A DNA stretch of 44,294 nucleotides, taken from positions 1-44,294 of the forward strand of contig DASZAF010000006.1 of NCBI GenBank assembly GCA_035945435.1. The letters are read 5' to 3'. Each line of letters starts with the position of its first letter. Position 1 is the stretch's first letter. Positions 22,416-30,241 of the stretch are shown piece by piece. This DNA comes from Candidatus Saccharimonadales bacterium (GTDB lineage Bacteria; Patescibacteriota; Saccharimonadia; Saccharimonadales; DASZAF01). A program made the translations under genes and the position numbers. The notes under the pieces were generated by a model. The model did not search any database. It saw only the letters and a list, made by a program, of their open reading frames with translations, and had not been told where the DNA came from.

Positions 22416-22441
22416 TTTTATGGCACTCTCTCATGCTTCTT

Positions 22442-22450
22442 ATTCTAGCA
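22442..22450 (-). promoter_or_regulatory. Extended -10 promoter of the SSB-tailed gene
   Basis: TGCTAGAAT on the minus strand. The leader of about 20 nt contains GAGAG. No good -35 is seen. Confidence 0.45.
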
Positions 22451-22540
22451 CAATTCTTCGCCTTGTAGTACTTTTATTTCAATTGTAGACATTAACACAA
22501 CTTCGTGGTGTCTTGTTATTCTATTTAGGCACGTAAATAC

Positions 22541-22571
22541 AAAAGACCACCGCAAGTTTGGGTGGTCTTTT
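22541..22571 (-). terminator. Intrinsic terminator of the large ribosomal operon
   Basis: AAAAGACCACC (22541-22551) and GGTGGTCTTTT (22561-22571) form an 11-bp stem with a 9-nt loop, 22 nt after the rpsI stop. The arms end in A/T runs, so it can act in both directions. Confidence 0.85.
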
Positions 22572-22592
22572 GCCTGAGGAGCTCTCTTAGGA

Positions 22593-22991
22593 TTAACGCT
22601 TGGAGAACTGTTCGCGGCGACGAGCGCTCTTGAGCCCATATTTTTTGCGTTCTTTCTCGCGTGAGTCACGCTTGAGCAGGCGAGCTTTCTTAAGTGTTGA
22701 GCGAAGTTCTTCGTTCATTGCTGAGAGCGCCTTGGAGATGGCTAACTTGCTAGCATCAACCTGGCCCGAAACACCACCACCTTTAACGTGGAGGCTGATA
22801 TCGTACGCACTCTCCTTACCGATCAGTTTGAGTGGCTCGAAAAGCTCTTGGATAAGCTTCTCGTTATCAGCAAAGTAGGCGTTAGCGGGCTTGTCGTTAA
22901 CCGTGATGGCTCCTTTGCCTGTACGCAGGCGAGCTTGAGCGGTAGCTTCTTTGCGCCTTCCTAAACCGTAAAAGTAGTCATTCTTAGCCAT
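22593..22991 (-). CDS. rpsI: Small ribosomal subunit protein uS9
   Basis: 132 residues. uS9 reaches the P-site tRNA with its C-terminal tail. The sequence shows YFYGLGRRKEATAQARLR at the start, VKGGGVSGQVDASKLAISK in the middle and the invariant end REQFSKR. I chose the ATG at 22991 because GGAG lies 7 nt before it; the longer frame begins at a TTG that overlaps this site. The start overlaps the rplM stop by 8 nt (ATGGCTAA), the usual rplM-rpsI coupling. It is the last gene of the operon. Confidence 0.97.
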   Translation of the reverse strand: MAKNDYFYGLGRRKEATAQARLRTGKGAITVNDKPANAYFADNEKLIQELFEPLKLIGKESAYDISLHVKGGGVSGQVDASKLAISKALSAMNEELRSTLKKARLLKRDSREKERKKYGLKSARRREQFSKR

Positions 22992-23427
22992 TCTTTGCTC
23001 CAATCGTTACGGGCTGTTGGGCCTGGTGGTCATGCTCTTCGCCCGCGTAGACTCTGAGCCTGGCAAGACGTCCTGGGCGCAGCTTGTTCTTCGGTAACAT
23101 ACCCGCCACAGCGTGAGTGATAGCTTCAGCCGGGTTCTTGTCCATAACCTCTTGGAGTGTTCGCTCTGAGAGGCCACCCGGATAACCGCTGTAGCTATAG
23201 TACATCTTATTGGCGAGCTTATTACCGGTGACTTTCAACTTCGAGGCATTCACGACGATGACGTAGTCACCACCATCTATATGAGGGGTGTAGGTTGGCT
23301 TGCCCTTACCGTTTAAATAGTCAGCAGCTAGGCTGGCAATACGACCGAGAGTATCTTCCGAGGCATCAATCACGTACCACTTTCGATCGACATCAGCTGC
23401 TTTCTGACTGTAGGTTCGCTGCACCAT
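22984..23427 (-). CDS. rplM: Large ribosomal subunit protein uL13
   Basis: 147 residues. An early assembly protein of the 50S subunit. It shows WYVIDASEDTLGRIAS, YTPHIDGGDYVIVVNASK, and AVAGMLPKNKLRPGRLARLRVY, all family hallmarks. The start overlaps the rplQ stop by 1 nt and the end overlaps rpsI by 8 nt, so the three genes are translated together. Confidence 0.97.
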   Translation of the reverse strand: MVQRTYSQKAADVDRKWYVIDASEDTLGRIASLAADYLNGKGKPTYTPHIDGGDYVIVVNASKLKVTGNKLANKMYYSYSGYPGGLSERTLQEVMDKNPAEAITHAVAGMLPKNKLRPGRLARLRVYAGEEHDHQAQQPVTIGAKNG

Positions 23428-23834
23428 TACTTCTTCTCCCCTGCTTTGACAGCCTTAGGAGCTTCTTTGACCGCTAGGTCATCGACAAATGAGATCCGGG
23501 CCAGCTGGGCGTTGTCGCCAACCCGCTCAGTCGTCTTCTTGATCCGTAGGTAACCACTCGAGCGATTCTTTAGCTGCGGGGCAATCTCATCCACGAGCTT
23601 GTGGGCTGCCTGAATGGTTGTGACTTTGCTGATGATCTGACGACGGTTGTGTAGATCACCGACCTTGGCCTTGGTGACGAGCTTCTCAACATATGGACGG
23701 AGCTCTTTTGCCTTTGGCAAGGTGGTCTCAATAGAACCGTGCTCGATAAGAGCCGTGGCCAAACCTTTCAGAAGAGCACGACGCTGGTCGCGATCTCGGT
23801 GAAGGTGTCGTCCTTGGCTTCCGTGGGCAGGCAT
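23427..23834 (-). CDS. rplQ: Large ribosomal subunit protein bL17
   Basis: 135 residues. bL17 lines the peptide exit side of the 50S subunit. It starts PAHGSQGRHLHRDRDQRRALLKGL, with family motifs TTLPKAKELRPYVEKLVTKA and GYLRIKKTTERVGDNA. The C-terminal 15 residues are Lys/Ala-rich. It lies 3 nt after rpoA, the normal order of the alpha operon. Confidence 0.96.
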   Translation of the reverse strand: MPAHGSQGRHLHRDRDQRRALLKGLATALIEHGSIETTLPKAKELRPYVEKLVTKAKVGDLHNRRQIISKVTTIQAAHKLVDEIAPQLKNRSSGYLRIKKTTERVGDNAQLARISFVDDLAVKEAPKAVKAGEKK

Positions 23835-23837
23835 TTT

Positions 23838-24767
23838 TTAAAGCTCCATCTCCGCTAGCTTCTCTTTGACCTCATCAAGAGCCTTGCTACCAAAGCCCTT
23901 TAGCTCACGCAGTTCCTCGTCGCTCAAAGTAACTAGGTCCTTGATAGTGCGGATCTCGTTGTTGAGCAAGGCGTTGGTGGTACGGGCTGAGAGGTTTAGG
24001 TCTTCGATCGGGGTCAGAAGCTTGTTGTTATCCTCATCGTCTTCAGAAGCGACTGTCAACGGCTGAGCGGCGTCGACGCGAGTCTGGCCGGCTAGTGCGG
24101 TGTATTGGTTAACCAGAATGGCGGCCGCCTCTTCAAAGGCGTCCTTTGGAGTGATTGAACCGTCAGTATCGATAGTCAGGAAGAGCTTATTGAGGTTGGT
24201 GGCTTGGCCGACACGGGTATCCTCAACTTTGTAGCGAACACGCTGAATTGGGCTGAAGAGAGCGTCGATTGCGATCATATCGCTGGTTGGGCGAAGAGCG
24301 GTTGACTCCTCGACAGTGCGATAGCCGCGACCAGTCTCGACAACCAGATCCATGACCAGCTCGGTCTTCGGATCGTCGATAGTGGCGATGTAAAGCTTGG
24401 GGTTAACGATCTCAACATCAGCGTTGGTCTTGATGTCACCGGCGGTAACAGGACCGGCGCCCTTCTTGATGAGGCGGAGAATCTGAGGCTCTTCGCTGAA
24501 GACACGGAAGCGGACTTGCTTGAGGTTGAGCATGATATCAACACCGTCTTCCTTGACGCCCTTGATGGCCGTAAATTCGTGAGTAATACCATCGATCTTG
24601 AAGGCAGTAATGGCAGCGCCGGCTACGCTTGAGAGTAAGACACGGCGTAAGCTGTTGCCCAGCGTCATACCATAACCTGTGTGGAGCGGCTCTATGACAA
24701 ACGTAGCGCTGGTGGCTGAATGTTCGTCAATCTGCGCGAGGGTTGGGTTATGAATTGTTTTTGACAC
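23838..24767 (-). CDS. rpoA: RNA polymerase alpha subunit
   Basis: 309 residues. The N-terminal domain (about 10-225) builds the polymerase core and carries FVIEPLHTGYGMTLGNSLRR and LSSVAGAAITAFKIDGI. The C-terminal domain (about 245-309) has the two helix-hairpin-helix motifs that bind UP elements and activators (NNEIRTIKDLVTLSDEEL, then LKGFGSKALDEVKEKL). A linker rich in Asp/Glu/Asn joins them. The length and order (rpsD-rpoA-rplQ) are typical. A GAGGAGA-like site precedes the ATG. Confidence 0.98.
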   Translation of the reverse strand: MSKTIHNPTLAQIDEHSATSATFVIEPLHTGYGMTLGNSLRRVLLSSVAGAAITAFKIDGITHEFTAIKGVKEDGVDIMLNLKQVRFRVFSEEPQILRLIKKGAGPVTAGDIKTNADVEIVNPKLYIATIDDPKTELVMDLVVETGRGYRTVEESTALRPTSDMIAIDALFSPIQRVRYKVEDTRVGQATNLNKLFLTIDTDGSITPKDAFEEAAAILVNQYTALAGQTRVDAAQPLTVASEDDEDNNKLLTPIEDLNLSARTTNALLNNEIRTIKDLVTLSDEELRELKGFGSKALDEVKEKLAEMEL

Positions 24768-24788
24768 AGCGATTATCTCCTCATTACC

Positions 24789-25403
24789 TTAACGTGAGTA
24801 GTACTCAACGATGAGTTGTTCGTTAATGTTTTGCTCGGCTTCTTCCCTTGTTGGGACACCGGTGATCGTAATAGTCATCTTCTTGGGTTCGCACTTGAGC
24901 CAACTGAGGCTCTGTTGGTTGTCGCTGAGCGTCTTGCTGACCTCGCTGAAGTAAGTATTTGACCTACTCTTCTCGCGGACAGTGATAACGTCACCAACTT
25001 TGACACGTATAGATGGAATATCGACGCGACGGTCATTCAGCATAAAGTGACCATGCGAGACTAACTGGCGGGAGCCTCGGCGGCTGGTCGCAAAACCTGC
25101 GCGGAAGACGGCGTTATCGAGACGCTGTTCGAGGAACTGGAGCAAGACTTGGCCTGACTGGCCCTTCGTTCGGCTGGCCTCGTTCATCAATTTAGCGAAC
25201 TGCCTCTCGAGGAGACCGTAGATACGGCGAACTTTCTGCTTCTCACGGAGCTGTTGAGCATAGAGGCTCTGCTTTGGTTGGCGTGAACGGCCGTGCTCAC
25301 CAGGGATATTCGGCTTCTTAAGCATGATCTTGTGAGCTTTCGGATGAAGAGCGTAACCTTCGCGACGGCTCTGCTTGACGATGGGTTTACGGTCACGGGC
25401 CAT
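24789..25403 (-). CDS. rpsD: Small ribosomal subunit protein uS4
   Basis: 204 residues. A primary 16S-binding protein that starts assembly of the 30S body. It shows KPNIPGEHGRSRQPKQSLYA, QLREKQKVRRIYGLLERQF and the S4 domain (RLDNAVFRAGFATSRRGSRQLVSHGHF, split at about 90-115). A longer frame to 25436 exists, but the ATG at 25403 follows GAGGAGA by 9 nt and lies 2 nt after the rpsK stop, so it is the better start. The Zn-binding Cys of some S4 proteins are absent. Confidence 0.97.
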   Translation of the reverse strand: MARDRKPIVKQSRREGYALHPKAHKIMLKKPNIPGEHGRSRQPKQSLYAQQLREKQKVRRIYGLLERQFAKLMNEASRTKGQSGQVLLQFLEQRLDNAVFRAGFATSRRGSRQLVSHGHFMLNDRRVDIPSIRVKVGDVITVREKSRSNTYFSEVSKTLSDNQQSLSWLKCEPKKMTITITGVPTREEAEQNINEQLIVEYYSR

Positions 25404-25405
25404 GA

Positions 25406-25882
25406 TTAGACTCTCCTCTGTTTCGGTGGTCGGCAACCACCGTGGGCCACGCCAGTTATATCTCGGATGCTCTCGACTTGGATGCCAGAGTTGTTGAGGC
25501 TACGGATAGCAGCGTCGCGTCCGAGGCCTATACCCTTAACGAAGACGTCAACGATTGACATGCCGAAGTTCTGCTTAGCGGCTTGAGCGGCCTTGTCGCT
25601 AGCTACCTGCGCAGCGTAGGCGGTACCTTTTTTGGAGCCTCTAAAGCCACAGCCACCGGCGCTGGCAGTTGTCAGGACATTGCCATTCTTGTCGGTAAAG
25701 ACGACGATGGTATTGTTGAAGCTGGCCTGAATGTGGACCTGACCAGATGGGACAGAACGCTTGGCTTTCTTCTTCCGGGCAGCTGGAGCAGTAGCCGGTG
25801 CTGGTGCAGCTGTAGCTGTGGTCGCAGTAGCAGTCGTCTCTTCGGTCGTGGTTGTGGTGTTGGTAACTTCTTCTTCAGCCAT
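25406..25882 (-). CDS. rpsK: Small ribosomal subunit protein uS11 with a low-complexity N-terminal extension
   Basis: 158 residues against about 129 in most bacteria. The platform-forming core starts at about residue 42 (SVPSGQVHIQASFNNTIVVF) and ends GVAHGGCRPPKQRRV, as usual. The added N-terminus has an acidic start (MAEEEV), a run of Thr, then Ala/Pro repeats and a KKKAKR patch. It is probably disordered and would point out from the 30S platform. The start has no in-frame alternative near the core, and the gap to rpsM is 12 nt. Confidence 0.96.
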   Translation of the reverse strand: MAEEEVTNTTTTTEETTATATTATAAPAPATAPAARKKKAKRSVPSGQVHIQASFNNTIVVFTDKNGNVLTTASAGGCGFRGSKKGTAYAAQVASDKAAQAAKQNFGMSIVDVFVKGIGLGRDAAIRSLNNSGIQVESIRDITGVAHGGCRPPKQRRV

Positions 25883-25894
25883 GATCTAACCTGT

Positions 25895-26281
25895 TTACGT
25901 CTTTGAGGCTACTTTCTTCTTAGTGCCACCAACCGTGATCTTCTTACCGCGACGAGTGCGAGCATTCGTCCTGGTACGCTGACCACGTGATGGGAGGCTG
26001 TTCTTGTGTCGGAGGCCTCGGTAGGCATTGATGTCCTTGAGGCGTTTGATATTAGCAGTAACAACTCGCTTGAGTTCACCCTCAACAGTGTAGTTTGCGG
26101 TAATCTCATCACGAATACGAGTCAGTTCGCTCTCACTGAGGTCCTTGACTCGTACTGTCGGGTCGACTTTAGTAGTCTCTAGAATACGACGAGCGTATGC
26201 TGGCCCAATACCGTAGATATAGGTCAGTGAGATCTGAACTTGTTTCTCAGTTGGGATGGTAACACCTGCGACACGTGCCAT
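25895..26281 (-). CDS. rpsM: Small ribosomal subunit protein uS13
   Basis: 128 residues. It contacts the P-site tRNA and the 50S bridge B1. It shows MARVAGVTIPTEKQVQISLTY with IYGIGPAYARRI, GLRHKNSLPSRGQRTRTNART and a basic C-terminal tail, all standard. It lies 10 nt after rpmJ. Confidence 0.97.
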   Translation of the reverse strand: MARVAGVTIPTEKQVQISLTYIYGIGPAYARRILETTKVDPTVRVKDLSESELTRIRDEITANYTVEGELKRVVTANIKRLKDINAYRGLRHKNSLPSRGQRTRTNARTRRGKKITVGGTKKKVASKT

Positions 26282-26291
26282 TTGCTAATCG

Positions 26292-26423
26292 TTATCCTTG
26301 ACGTTGTTTGTGACGAGGGTTGCGCTTACAGATAATGTAAAGCTTCGCCTCACCGCGGCTATTGCTTCGTCTTACGACTTGGCAGCTGGCACAAATTTTT
26401 TTTGCGCTTGCACGAACCTTCAT
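26292..26423 (-). CDS. rpmJ: Large ribosomal subunit protein bL36
   Basis: A 43-residue protein. The minus strand reads [20 protein letters not shown], then [20 protein letters not shown] and RQG. The zinc ligands are C11, C14, C32 and H38. It is about 5 residues longer than the common 37-38 residue form, the extra lying between the CxxC and the third Cys. It sits between infA and rpsM, its usual place. An unusual A-run (AAAAAAAA) occurs in codons 8-10. Confidence 0.95.
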   Translation of the reverse strand: MKVRASAKKICASCQVVRRSNSRGEAKLYIICKRNPRHKQRQG

Positions 26424-26454
26424 GGCGCTCTCCTCTCTTGTTACGTTGGATTAT

Positions 26455-26676
26455 TTAACCTTTGCGGTAGGTGATTCTGCCCTTTTCGAGATCGTATGGA
26501 CTCAACTCAACTACAACGCGATCGCCTGGCAGAATTTTGATGTAGTGTTTTCGCATTCTTCCTGCGATAACTGCCAGGATGATATGACCATTTTCGAGCT
26601 CAACCTTAAAGGTGGTGTTTGGTAACGACTCTACCACCACTCCTTCAAGCTTGATAACCTCTTTAGTATTGGTCAT
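26455..26676 (-). CDS. infA: Translation initiation factor IF-1
   Basis: 73 residues, one OB-fold. It binds the 30S A site during initiation. It shows [39 protein letters not shown] and [20 protein letters not shown], all diagnostic. A consensus-like promoter lies just upstream, with only about 8 nt of leader and no strong ribosome site. It starts the rpmJ-rpsM-rpsK-rpsD-rpoA-rplQ-rplM-rpsI transcript. Confidence 0.97.
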   Translation of the reverse strand: MTNTKEVIKLEGVVVESLPNTTFKVELENGHIILAVIAGRMRKHYIKILPGDRVVVELSPYDLEKGRITYRKG

Positions 26677-26690
26677 AAACTACGTGAGGT

Positions 26691-26719
26691 ATTATAGTCG
26701 TTTTTAATCTGTTTGTAAA
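26691..26719 (-). promoter_or_regulatory. Promoter of infA and the alpha-operon genes
   Basis: On the minus strand TTTACA (26714-26719) and a perfect TATAAT (26691-26696) have 17-nt spacing. The same boxes and spacing occur in the tuf promoter at 40119. It restarts transcription after secY. Confidence 0.8.
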
Positions 26720-26782
26720 GTAAATTAACCAAACACTCACATAGGGCGTTACATCTAGTTTAAACTGTCGAAAAATGATTGT

Positions 26783-28213
26783 CTAGTAGCCTTCGTCGTA
26801 GGCTACCATGAGGGCCCTGGAGTGAATCAGGCGAATCGTTTCAAGGGTGACGGCGACGACGATTAGCAGACCCGTACCACCAAGTGCGATCTGCCTGTTA
26901 GCGGCAATCTGGAAGTAGCGGACGAGAATAAACTCGGTGATAAATGGCAGAACTGCGATAAGACCCAGTGAGAGCGAACCGAATAGCATCAATCTGTTGA
27001 CGGTTTTCGAGAGATACTTCTCGGTCTGCTTACCAGGCCGGATATTGGCGATAAAGCCGTTCTGCTTCTGGAGGTTCTCTGCGGCGTCTTTTGAACTGAA
27101 GGCGATATTGGTATAGAAGTAGGTGAAGATGACAACCAGGAGGAAATACATCAACGGATAGAGATACGCTTGGTGACCACCTGTAGCCAGGGATTGGTCA
27201 GATGGTGTCTGGAACCAGCTCACCAGCGTTGTGCCGATGTGATCGAGATAGTGACTCTTTGCGGTGGTCAGCAGTTGTCCCACGAAGCTTGGCAGGGCTA
27301 AGAACGAGACGGCAAAGATGACCGGGATAACACCGGCGGTGATGAGCTTGACGGGCAGAATACCTTCAACACCACTATAGGTCTGGTTGCCTTGGATACG
27401 CTTGGCGTAGCTAACCCGGATAATGCGCTGAGCTTCATTGAGTTTGACAACGCAGTAGATGCTGATCAGCGTCAGCAGTGTTAGACCGGCCGCTAGACCC
27501 AGCCCTTTAGCACTCACCGGCATTGTAAACCAACCAAAGACGCTTAAGTGGCTGCCTTTCGGGAAGAGCGCACTGGCTAAGATACTGGCGGTGTTTGGCA
27601 GCTGGGAGACGATACCCGCGAAGATAACAAGTGAGATACCGTTACCAAGCCCTTGTTCGGTGATCAGCTCACCAAGCCACATAAGAATCATGGCGCCAGT
27701 CGTCATTGCCCCGATCATCAGAACCCACTGCAATGTTGTGGTATGGGCTGTGATGTCGATACCTAAGTTAGATTGCAGCGTCGATTGACGAAGAATAAAG
27801 AGAAAGCCGATCGACTGTAATACGGCTAGGGGGAAGGTAATTATACGAGTCCACTGCTGGAGTTTCTGTCGACCTGTCTCCCCTTCTTTGTTGAGCTCGT
27901 CGAGCCTCGGGATTGCCTTAGTCAGCAGCTGGATGATAATGGAAGCGTTAATGAACGGCGCCAACCCAACTAACATGATCGAGAAACTGGTTAGTGCACC
28001 GCCGGACAGTAGATTGATGAAGCCAAGTAACTGCCCGCTGCCGTTATTGCCATTAATGACTGAGTTTAGAAGAGTCTTCAGCTGAGTGTGGCTGGCGAGT
28101 GGGATTGGGATATGAGAGAGGAAGCGGTAGACGACTATCAGCAACAAGAGCAGGACTAGACGCTTCTGCATGTCTCGGCTCTTGAATGATCTGATAATGC
28201 TATGCCAGTTCAC
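26783..28213 (-). CDS. secY: Protein translocase subunit SecY
   Basis: 476 residues with ten hydrophobic helices. It is the pore of the Sec channel and works with SecE, whose gene is at the left end. Family motifs include YRFLSHIPIPLA near helix 1, SFSIMLVGLAPFINASIIIQ (plug and helix 2), EQGLGNGISLVIFAGI and FTYFYTNIAFSSKDAAENLQ. It is longer than E. coli SecY (443) by a loop at about 325-350 (SHYLDHIGTTLVSWFQTPSD) before helix 8. It follows rplO after 31 nt. The adk and map genes that often follow are absent here. Confidence 0.97.
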   Translation of the reverse strand: MNWHSIIRSFKSRDMQKRLVLLLLLIVVYRFLSHIPIPLASHTQLKTLLNSVINGNNGSGQLLGFINLLSGGALTSFSIMLVGLAPFINASIIIQLLTKAIPRLDELNKEGETGRQKLQQWTRIITFPLAVLQSIGFLFILRQSTLQSNLGIDITAHTTTLQWVLMIGAMTTGAMILMWLGELITEQGLGNGISLVIFAGIVSQLPNTASILASALFPKGSHLSVFGWFTMPVSAKGLGLAAGLTLLTLISIYCVVKLNEAQRIIRVSYAKRIQGNQTYSGVEGILPVKLITAGVIPVIFAVSFLALPSFVGQLLTTAKSHYLDHIGTTLVSWFQTPSDQSLATGGHQAYLYPLMYFLLVVIFTYFYTNIAFSSKDAAENLQKQNGFIANIRPGKQTEKYLSKTVNRLMLFGSLSLGLIAVLPFITEFILVRYFQIAANRQIALGGTGLLIVVAVTLETIRLIHSRALMVAYDEGY

Positions 28214-28244
28214 GCACCCTCCTTACTTTAGTTGCGAGTGTAAC

Positions 28245-28724
28245 TTACTTTTTCTCTTCTGTCGACTTGGCCGTAGCCTTCTTTACAGGGGTGGTAACCT
28301 TCTCGAATGAACCACCGGCTGTCTTAATGGCTTCGATAGCTCCTTCGCTCGCGGCTTGAACTTTAACCTTTACGGCTTTCTTCAGCTCACCTTTCTTGAT
28401 GATCTTGACGAGATGGTACGGTGAGGCAATAAGACCCTTTTCGGCCAGTACATCGTTATCGATTGTGCTGACGCCGAGTGACCCGAGCTGTTCGGTGTAG
28501 ACGACTTGGGCTGGGACTCGGATGCTCTTAAAGCCCTTCTTCTTCGGAATACGTTGCATAAACGGAGTCTGACCGCCTTCAAAACCGGCCCGAAGTTTCT
28601 TACCCGTACGCGCCTTCTGACCTTTGGTGCCACGACCAGCAGTCTTACCTTGACCGGCTGAGATGCCGCGACCGACACGCTTGCGGTTTTTTGTAGAGAC
28701 TACTTGCAGTTCATGTATCTTCAT
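28245..28724 (-). CDS. rplO: Large ribosomal subunit protein uL15
   Basis: 159 residues. It shows the Gly/Lys-rich N-terminus KNRKRVGRGISAGQGKTAGR and GFEGGQTPFMQRIPKKKGF, then the C-terminal fold. The last 15 residues are a Lys/Thr tail. The start is 2 nt after rpsE. In most bacteria rpmD (uL30) lies between these two genes; here there is no room for it. Confidence 0.96.
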   Translation of the reverse strand: MKIHELQVVSTKNRKRVGRGISAGQGKTAGRGTKGQKARTGKKLRAGFEGGQTPFMQRIPKKKGFKSIRVPAQVVYTEQLGSLGVSTIDNDVLAEKGLIASPYHLVKIIKKGELKKAVKVKVQAASEGAIEAIKTAGGSFEKVTTPVKKATAKSTEEKK

Positions 28725-28726
28725 CT

Positions 28727-29326
28727 TTAAGCCTCCTTGGTCGCCGTCTTCTTGGCGGCGGGCTTCTTAGGGGTAGCTTTCGCCTCAGGCTTCACCTCTT
28801 TCGAGTTGCGTGTAGTAACCCACTCATCATACGGGACCAACATCTCAAGGGCCTTAAGAGTGGCGTAGGCGCAGTTAACCTTATTCGTCGAACCGAGCGA
28901 CTTACTGAGTAGGTTGCTGATACCCGTTAGTCCGACTATCGAGCGGACGACACCGCCTGCGATAAGACCGGTACCTGGTGCTGCTGGTTTGAGAAGGATA
29001 TGGGCTCCGCCGACCCGGGCCTCAACTTCGTGGGGAATAGTGCCCTTGTAGATCGGTATAGTCTTCATATCTCTCTTGGCTCGCTCGACTGCCTTGGTAA
29101 CGGCACTCTGGACATCGGCGCCTTTGGCAACTCCGATACCGATACGGTTCTTCTTGTCACCGACGGCAGCGAGTGCCTTAAAACGGAAGCGACGGCCACC
29201 GTTGAAGACGCGCGCAACACGATCAATGTTGATCACATACTCTTCGAAGATCTTCTCGGCTTGTGGCTGTCCGCCTTGACCTGGCCGTCCACGGCGCTGA
29301 TGTTGTGATTGCTGTTCGTCAGCCAT
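28727..29326 (-). CDS. rpsE: Small ribosomal subunit protein uS5
   Basis: 199 residues. Takes part in decoding accuracy and mRNA unwinding at the entry channel. Core: VINIDRVARVFNGGRRFRF, VAKGADVQSAVTKAVERAKR and GGVVRSIVGLTGISNLLSKS. Extensions at both ends are polar: a Gln/Gly/Arg N-terminus and a Lys/Ala/Pro C-terminal tail of about 28 residues. It lies 2 nt after rplR. Confidence 0.97.
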   Translation of the reverse strand: MADEQQSQHQRRGRPGQGGQPQAEKIFEEYVINIDRVARVFNGGRRFRFKALAAVGDKKNRIGIGVAKGADVQSAVTKAVERAKRDMKTIPIYKGTIPHEVEARVGGAHILLKPAAPGTGLIAGGVVRSIVGLTGISNLLSKSLGSTNKVNCAYATLKALEMLVPYDEWVTTRNSKEVKPEAKATPKKPAAKKTATKEA

Positions 29327-29328
29327 GG

Positions 29329-29682
29329 CTAAAACTCCAGTCCTTCTTTACGTGCGGCGTCGGCAAGGGCGGCAACCCGACCGTGATATTGTTTGCCATT
29401 ACGGTCGAATGTCACATTATTAACGCCCGCCTTCTTGGCTTTCTTGCCGATATCAGTTCCAACCCAAGTAGCCCTTTCCGTCATGGTGCCCTTTGCGGCA
29501 CTCTTGTTGGTGGTGCTCGATGCGAGGGTCTTGTGCTTGGTGTCGTCGATAACTTGGGCACTTATCTGGCGATTTGAGATAGTTACTGTCAGACGAGGGC
29601 GTTCAGGAGTACCCATCACGCGCGAACGGATGCGTCGCTTGCGCAAGAATCGGTTAAATAACTTGTGTGCGTTCGTATTCAT
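29329..29682 (-). CDS. rplR: Large ribosomal subunit protein uL18
   Basis: 117 residues. Binds 5S rRNA. It shows RFLRKRRIRSRVMGTPERPRL, SNRQISAQVIDD and FDRNGKQYHGRVAALADAAR with the end KEGLEF. The frame stays open up to 29805, but the ATG at 29682, 1 nt after the rplF stop, gives the normal length and the conserved start, so I use it. Confidence 0.96.
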   Translation of the reverse strand: MNTNAHKLFNRFLRKRRIRSRVMGTPERPRLTVTISNRQISAQVIDDTKHKTLASSTTNKSAAKGTMTERATWVGTDIGKKAKKAGVNNVTFDRNGKQYHGRVAALADAARKEGLEF

Positions 29683-29683
29683 C

Positions 29684-30220
29684 TTACTTTGTCCCTGTCT
29701 TTCCGGCCTTACGGATAATCTTTTCACCCGAGTACTTGATACCCTTGCCCTTATACGGTTCAGGTTTGCGTAGAGCTCGGATGTCCGCGGCAACCTGACC
29801 AACAAGTTGCTTGCTGATACCCTTAACGGTAATTGTATTCTGGTTGACGGCTACTTCAACTCCCTCGGGAGTGGTAAAGGTGACAGGGTGAGAGAAGCCT
29901 AGGCTGAAGTTCAGAGTGTTACCGCCACCACTGACCCTGTAGCCAACACCGCTAAGACGCAGCTTCTTCTCGAACCCGTCTGTTACGCCAGCGACCATGT
30001 TGGCGATAAGGGTGCGAATCAAGCCGTGCTGGCTTTTAGCAACCTTCTCATCCGACTTGCGATTGACAACGACGCTATCACCTTCAATGGTGACTGTTAC
30101 GTCCGAAAGAACTGGCTGGGTCAGTGTGCCCTTTGGTCCTTTGACCGTAATAATACCCTGGTCGACCGTGATTTCCACGCCTGATGGGATGGCCACTGGC
30201 AGCTTTCCGATTCGACTCAT
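29684..30220 (-). CDS. rplF: Large ribosomal subunit protein uL6
   Basis: 178 residues. Sits near the factor-binding site of the 50S subunit. It shows MSRIGKLPVAIPSGVEITV at the start, GVTDGFEKKLRLSGVGYR in the middle, and the C-terminal signature EPYKGKGIKYSGEKI with the basic end. Length and order (rpsH-rplF-rplR) are standard. Confidence 0.97.
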   Translation of the reverse strand: MSRIGKLPVAIPSGVEITVDQGIITVKGPKGTLTQPVLSDVTVTIEGDSVVVNRKSDEKVAKSQHGLIRTLIANMVAGVTDGFEKKLRLSGVGYRVSGGGNTLNFSLGFSHPVTFTTPEGVEVAVNQNTITVKGISKQLVGQVAADIRALRKPEPYKGKGIKYSGEKIIRKAGKTGTK

Positions 30221-30241
30221 CTTAAATTACCTCTTACTTTC

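Noticed and set aside
22445-22669. Minus-strand 74-codon open frame across the operon terminator
   Set aside because: It overlaps the end of rpsI and the terminator stem and has no supporting signals.
29683-29805. Longer uL18 start at 29805, and likewise longer frames for uS19 (34566), uL24 (31870) and uS4 (25436)
   Set aside because: They run into the upstream ribosomal gene and are not conserved; each true ATG lies 1-4 nt after the preceding stop codon.
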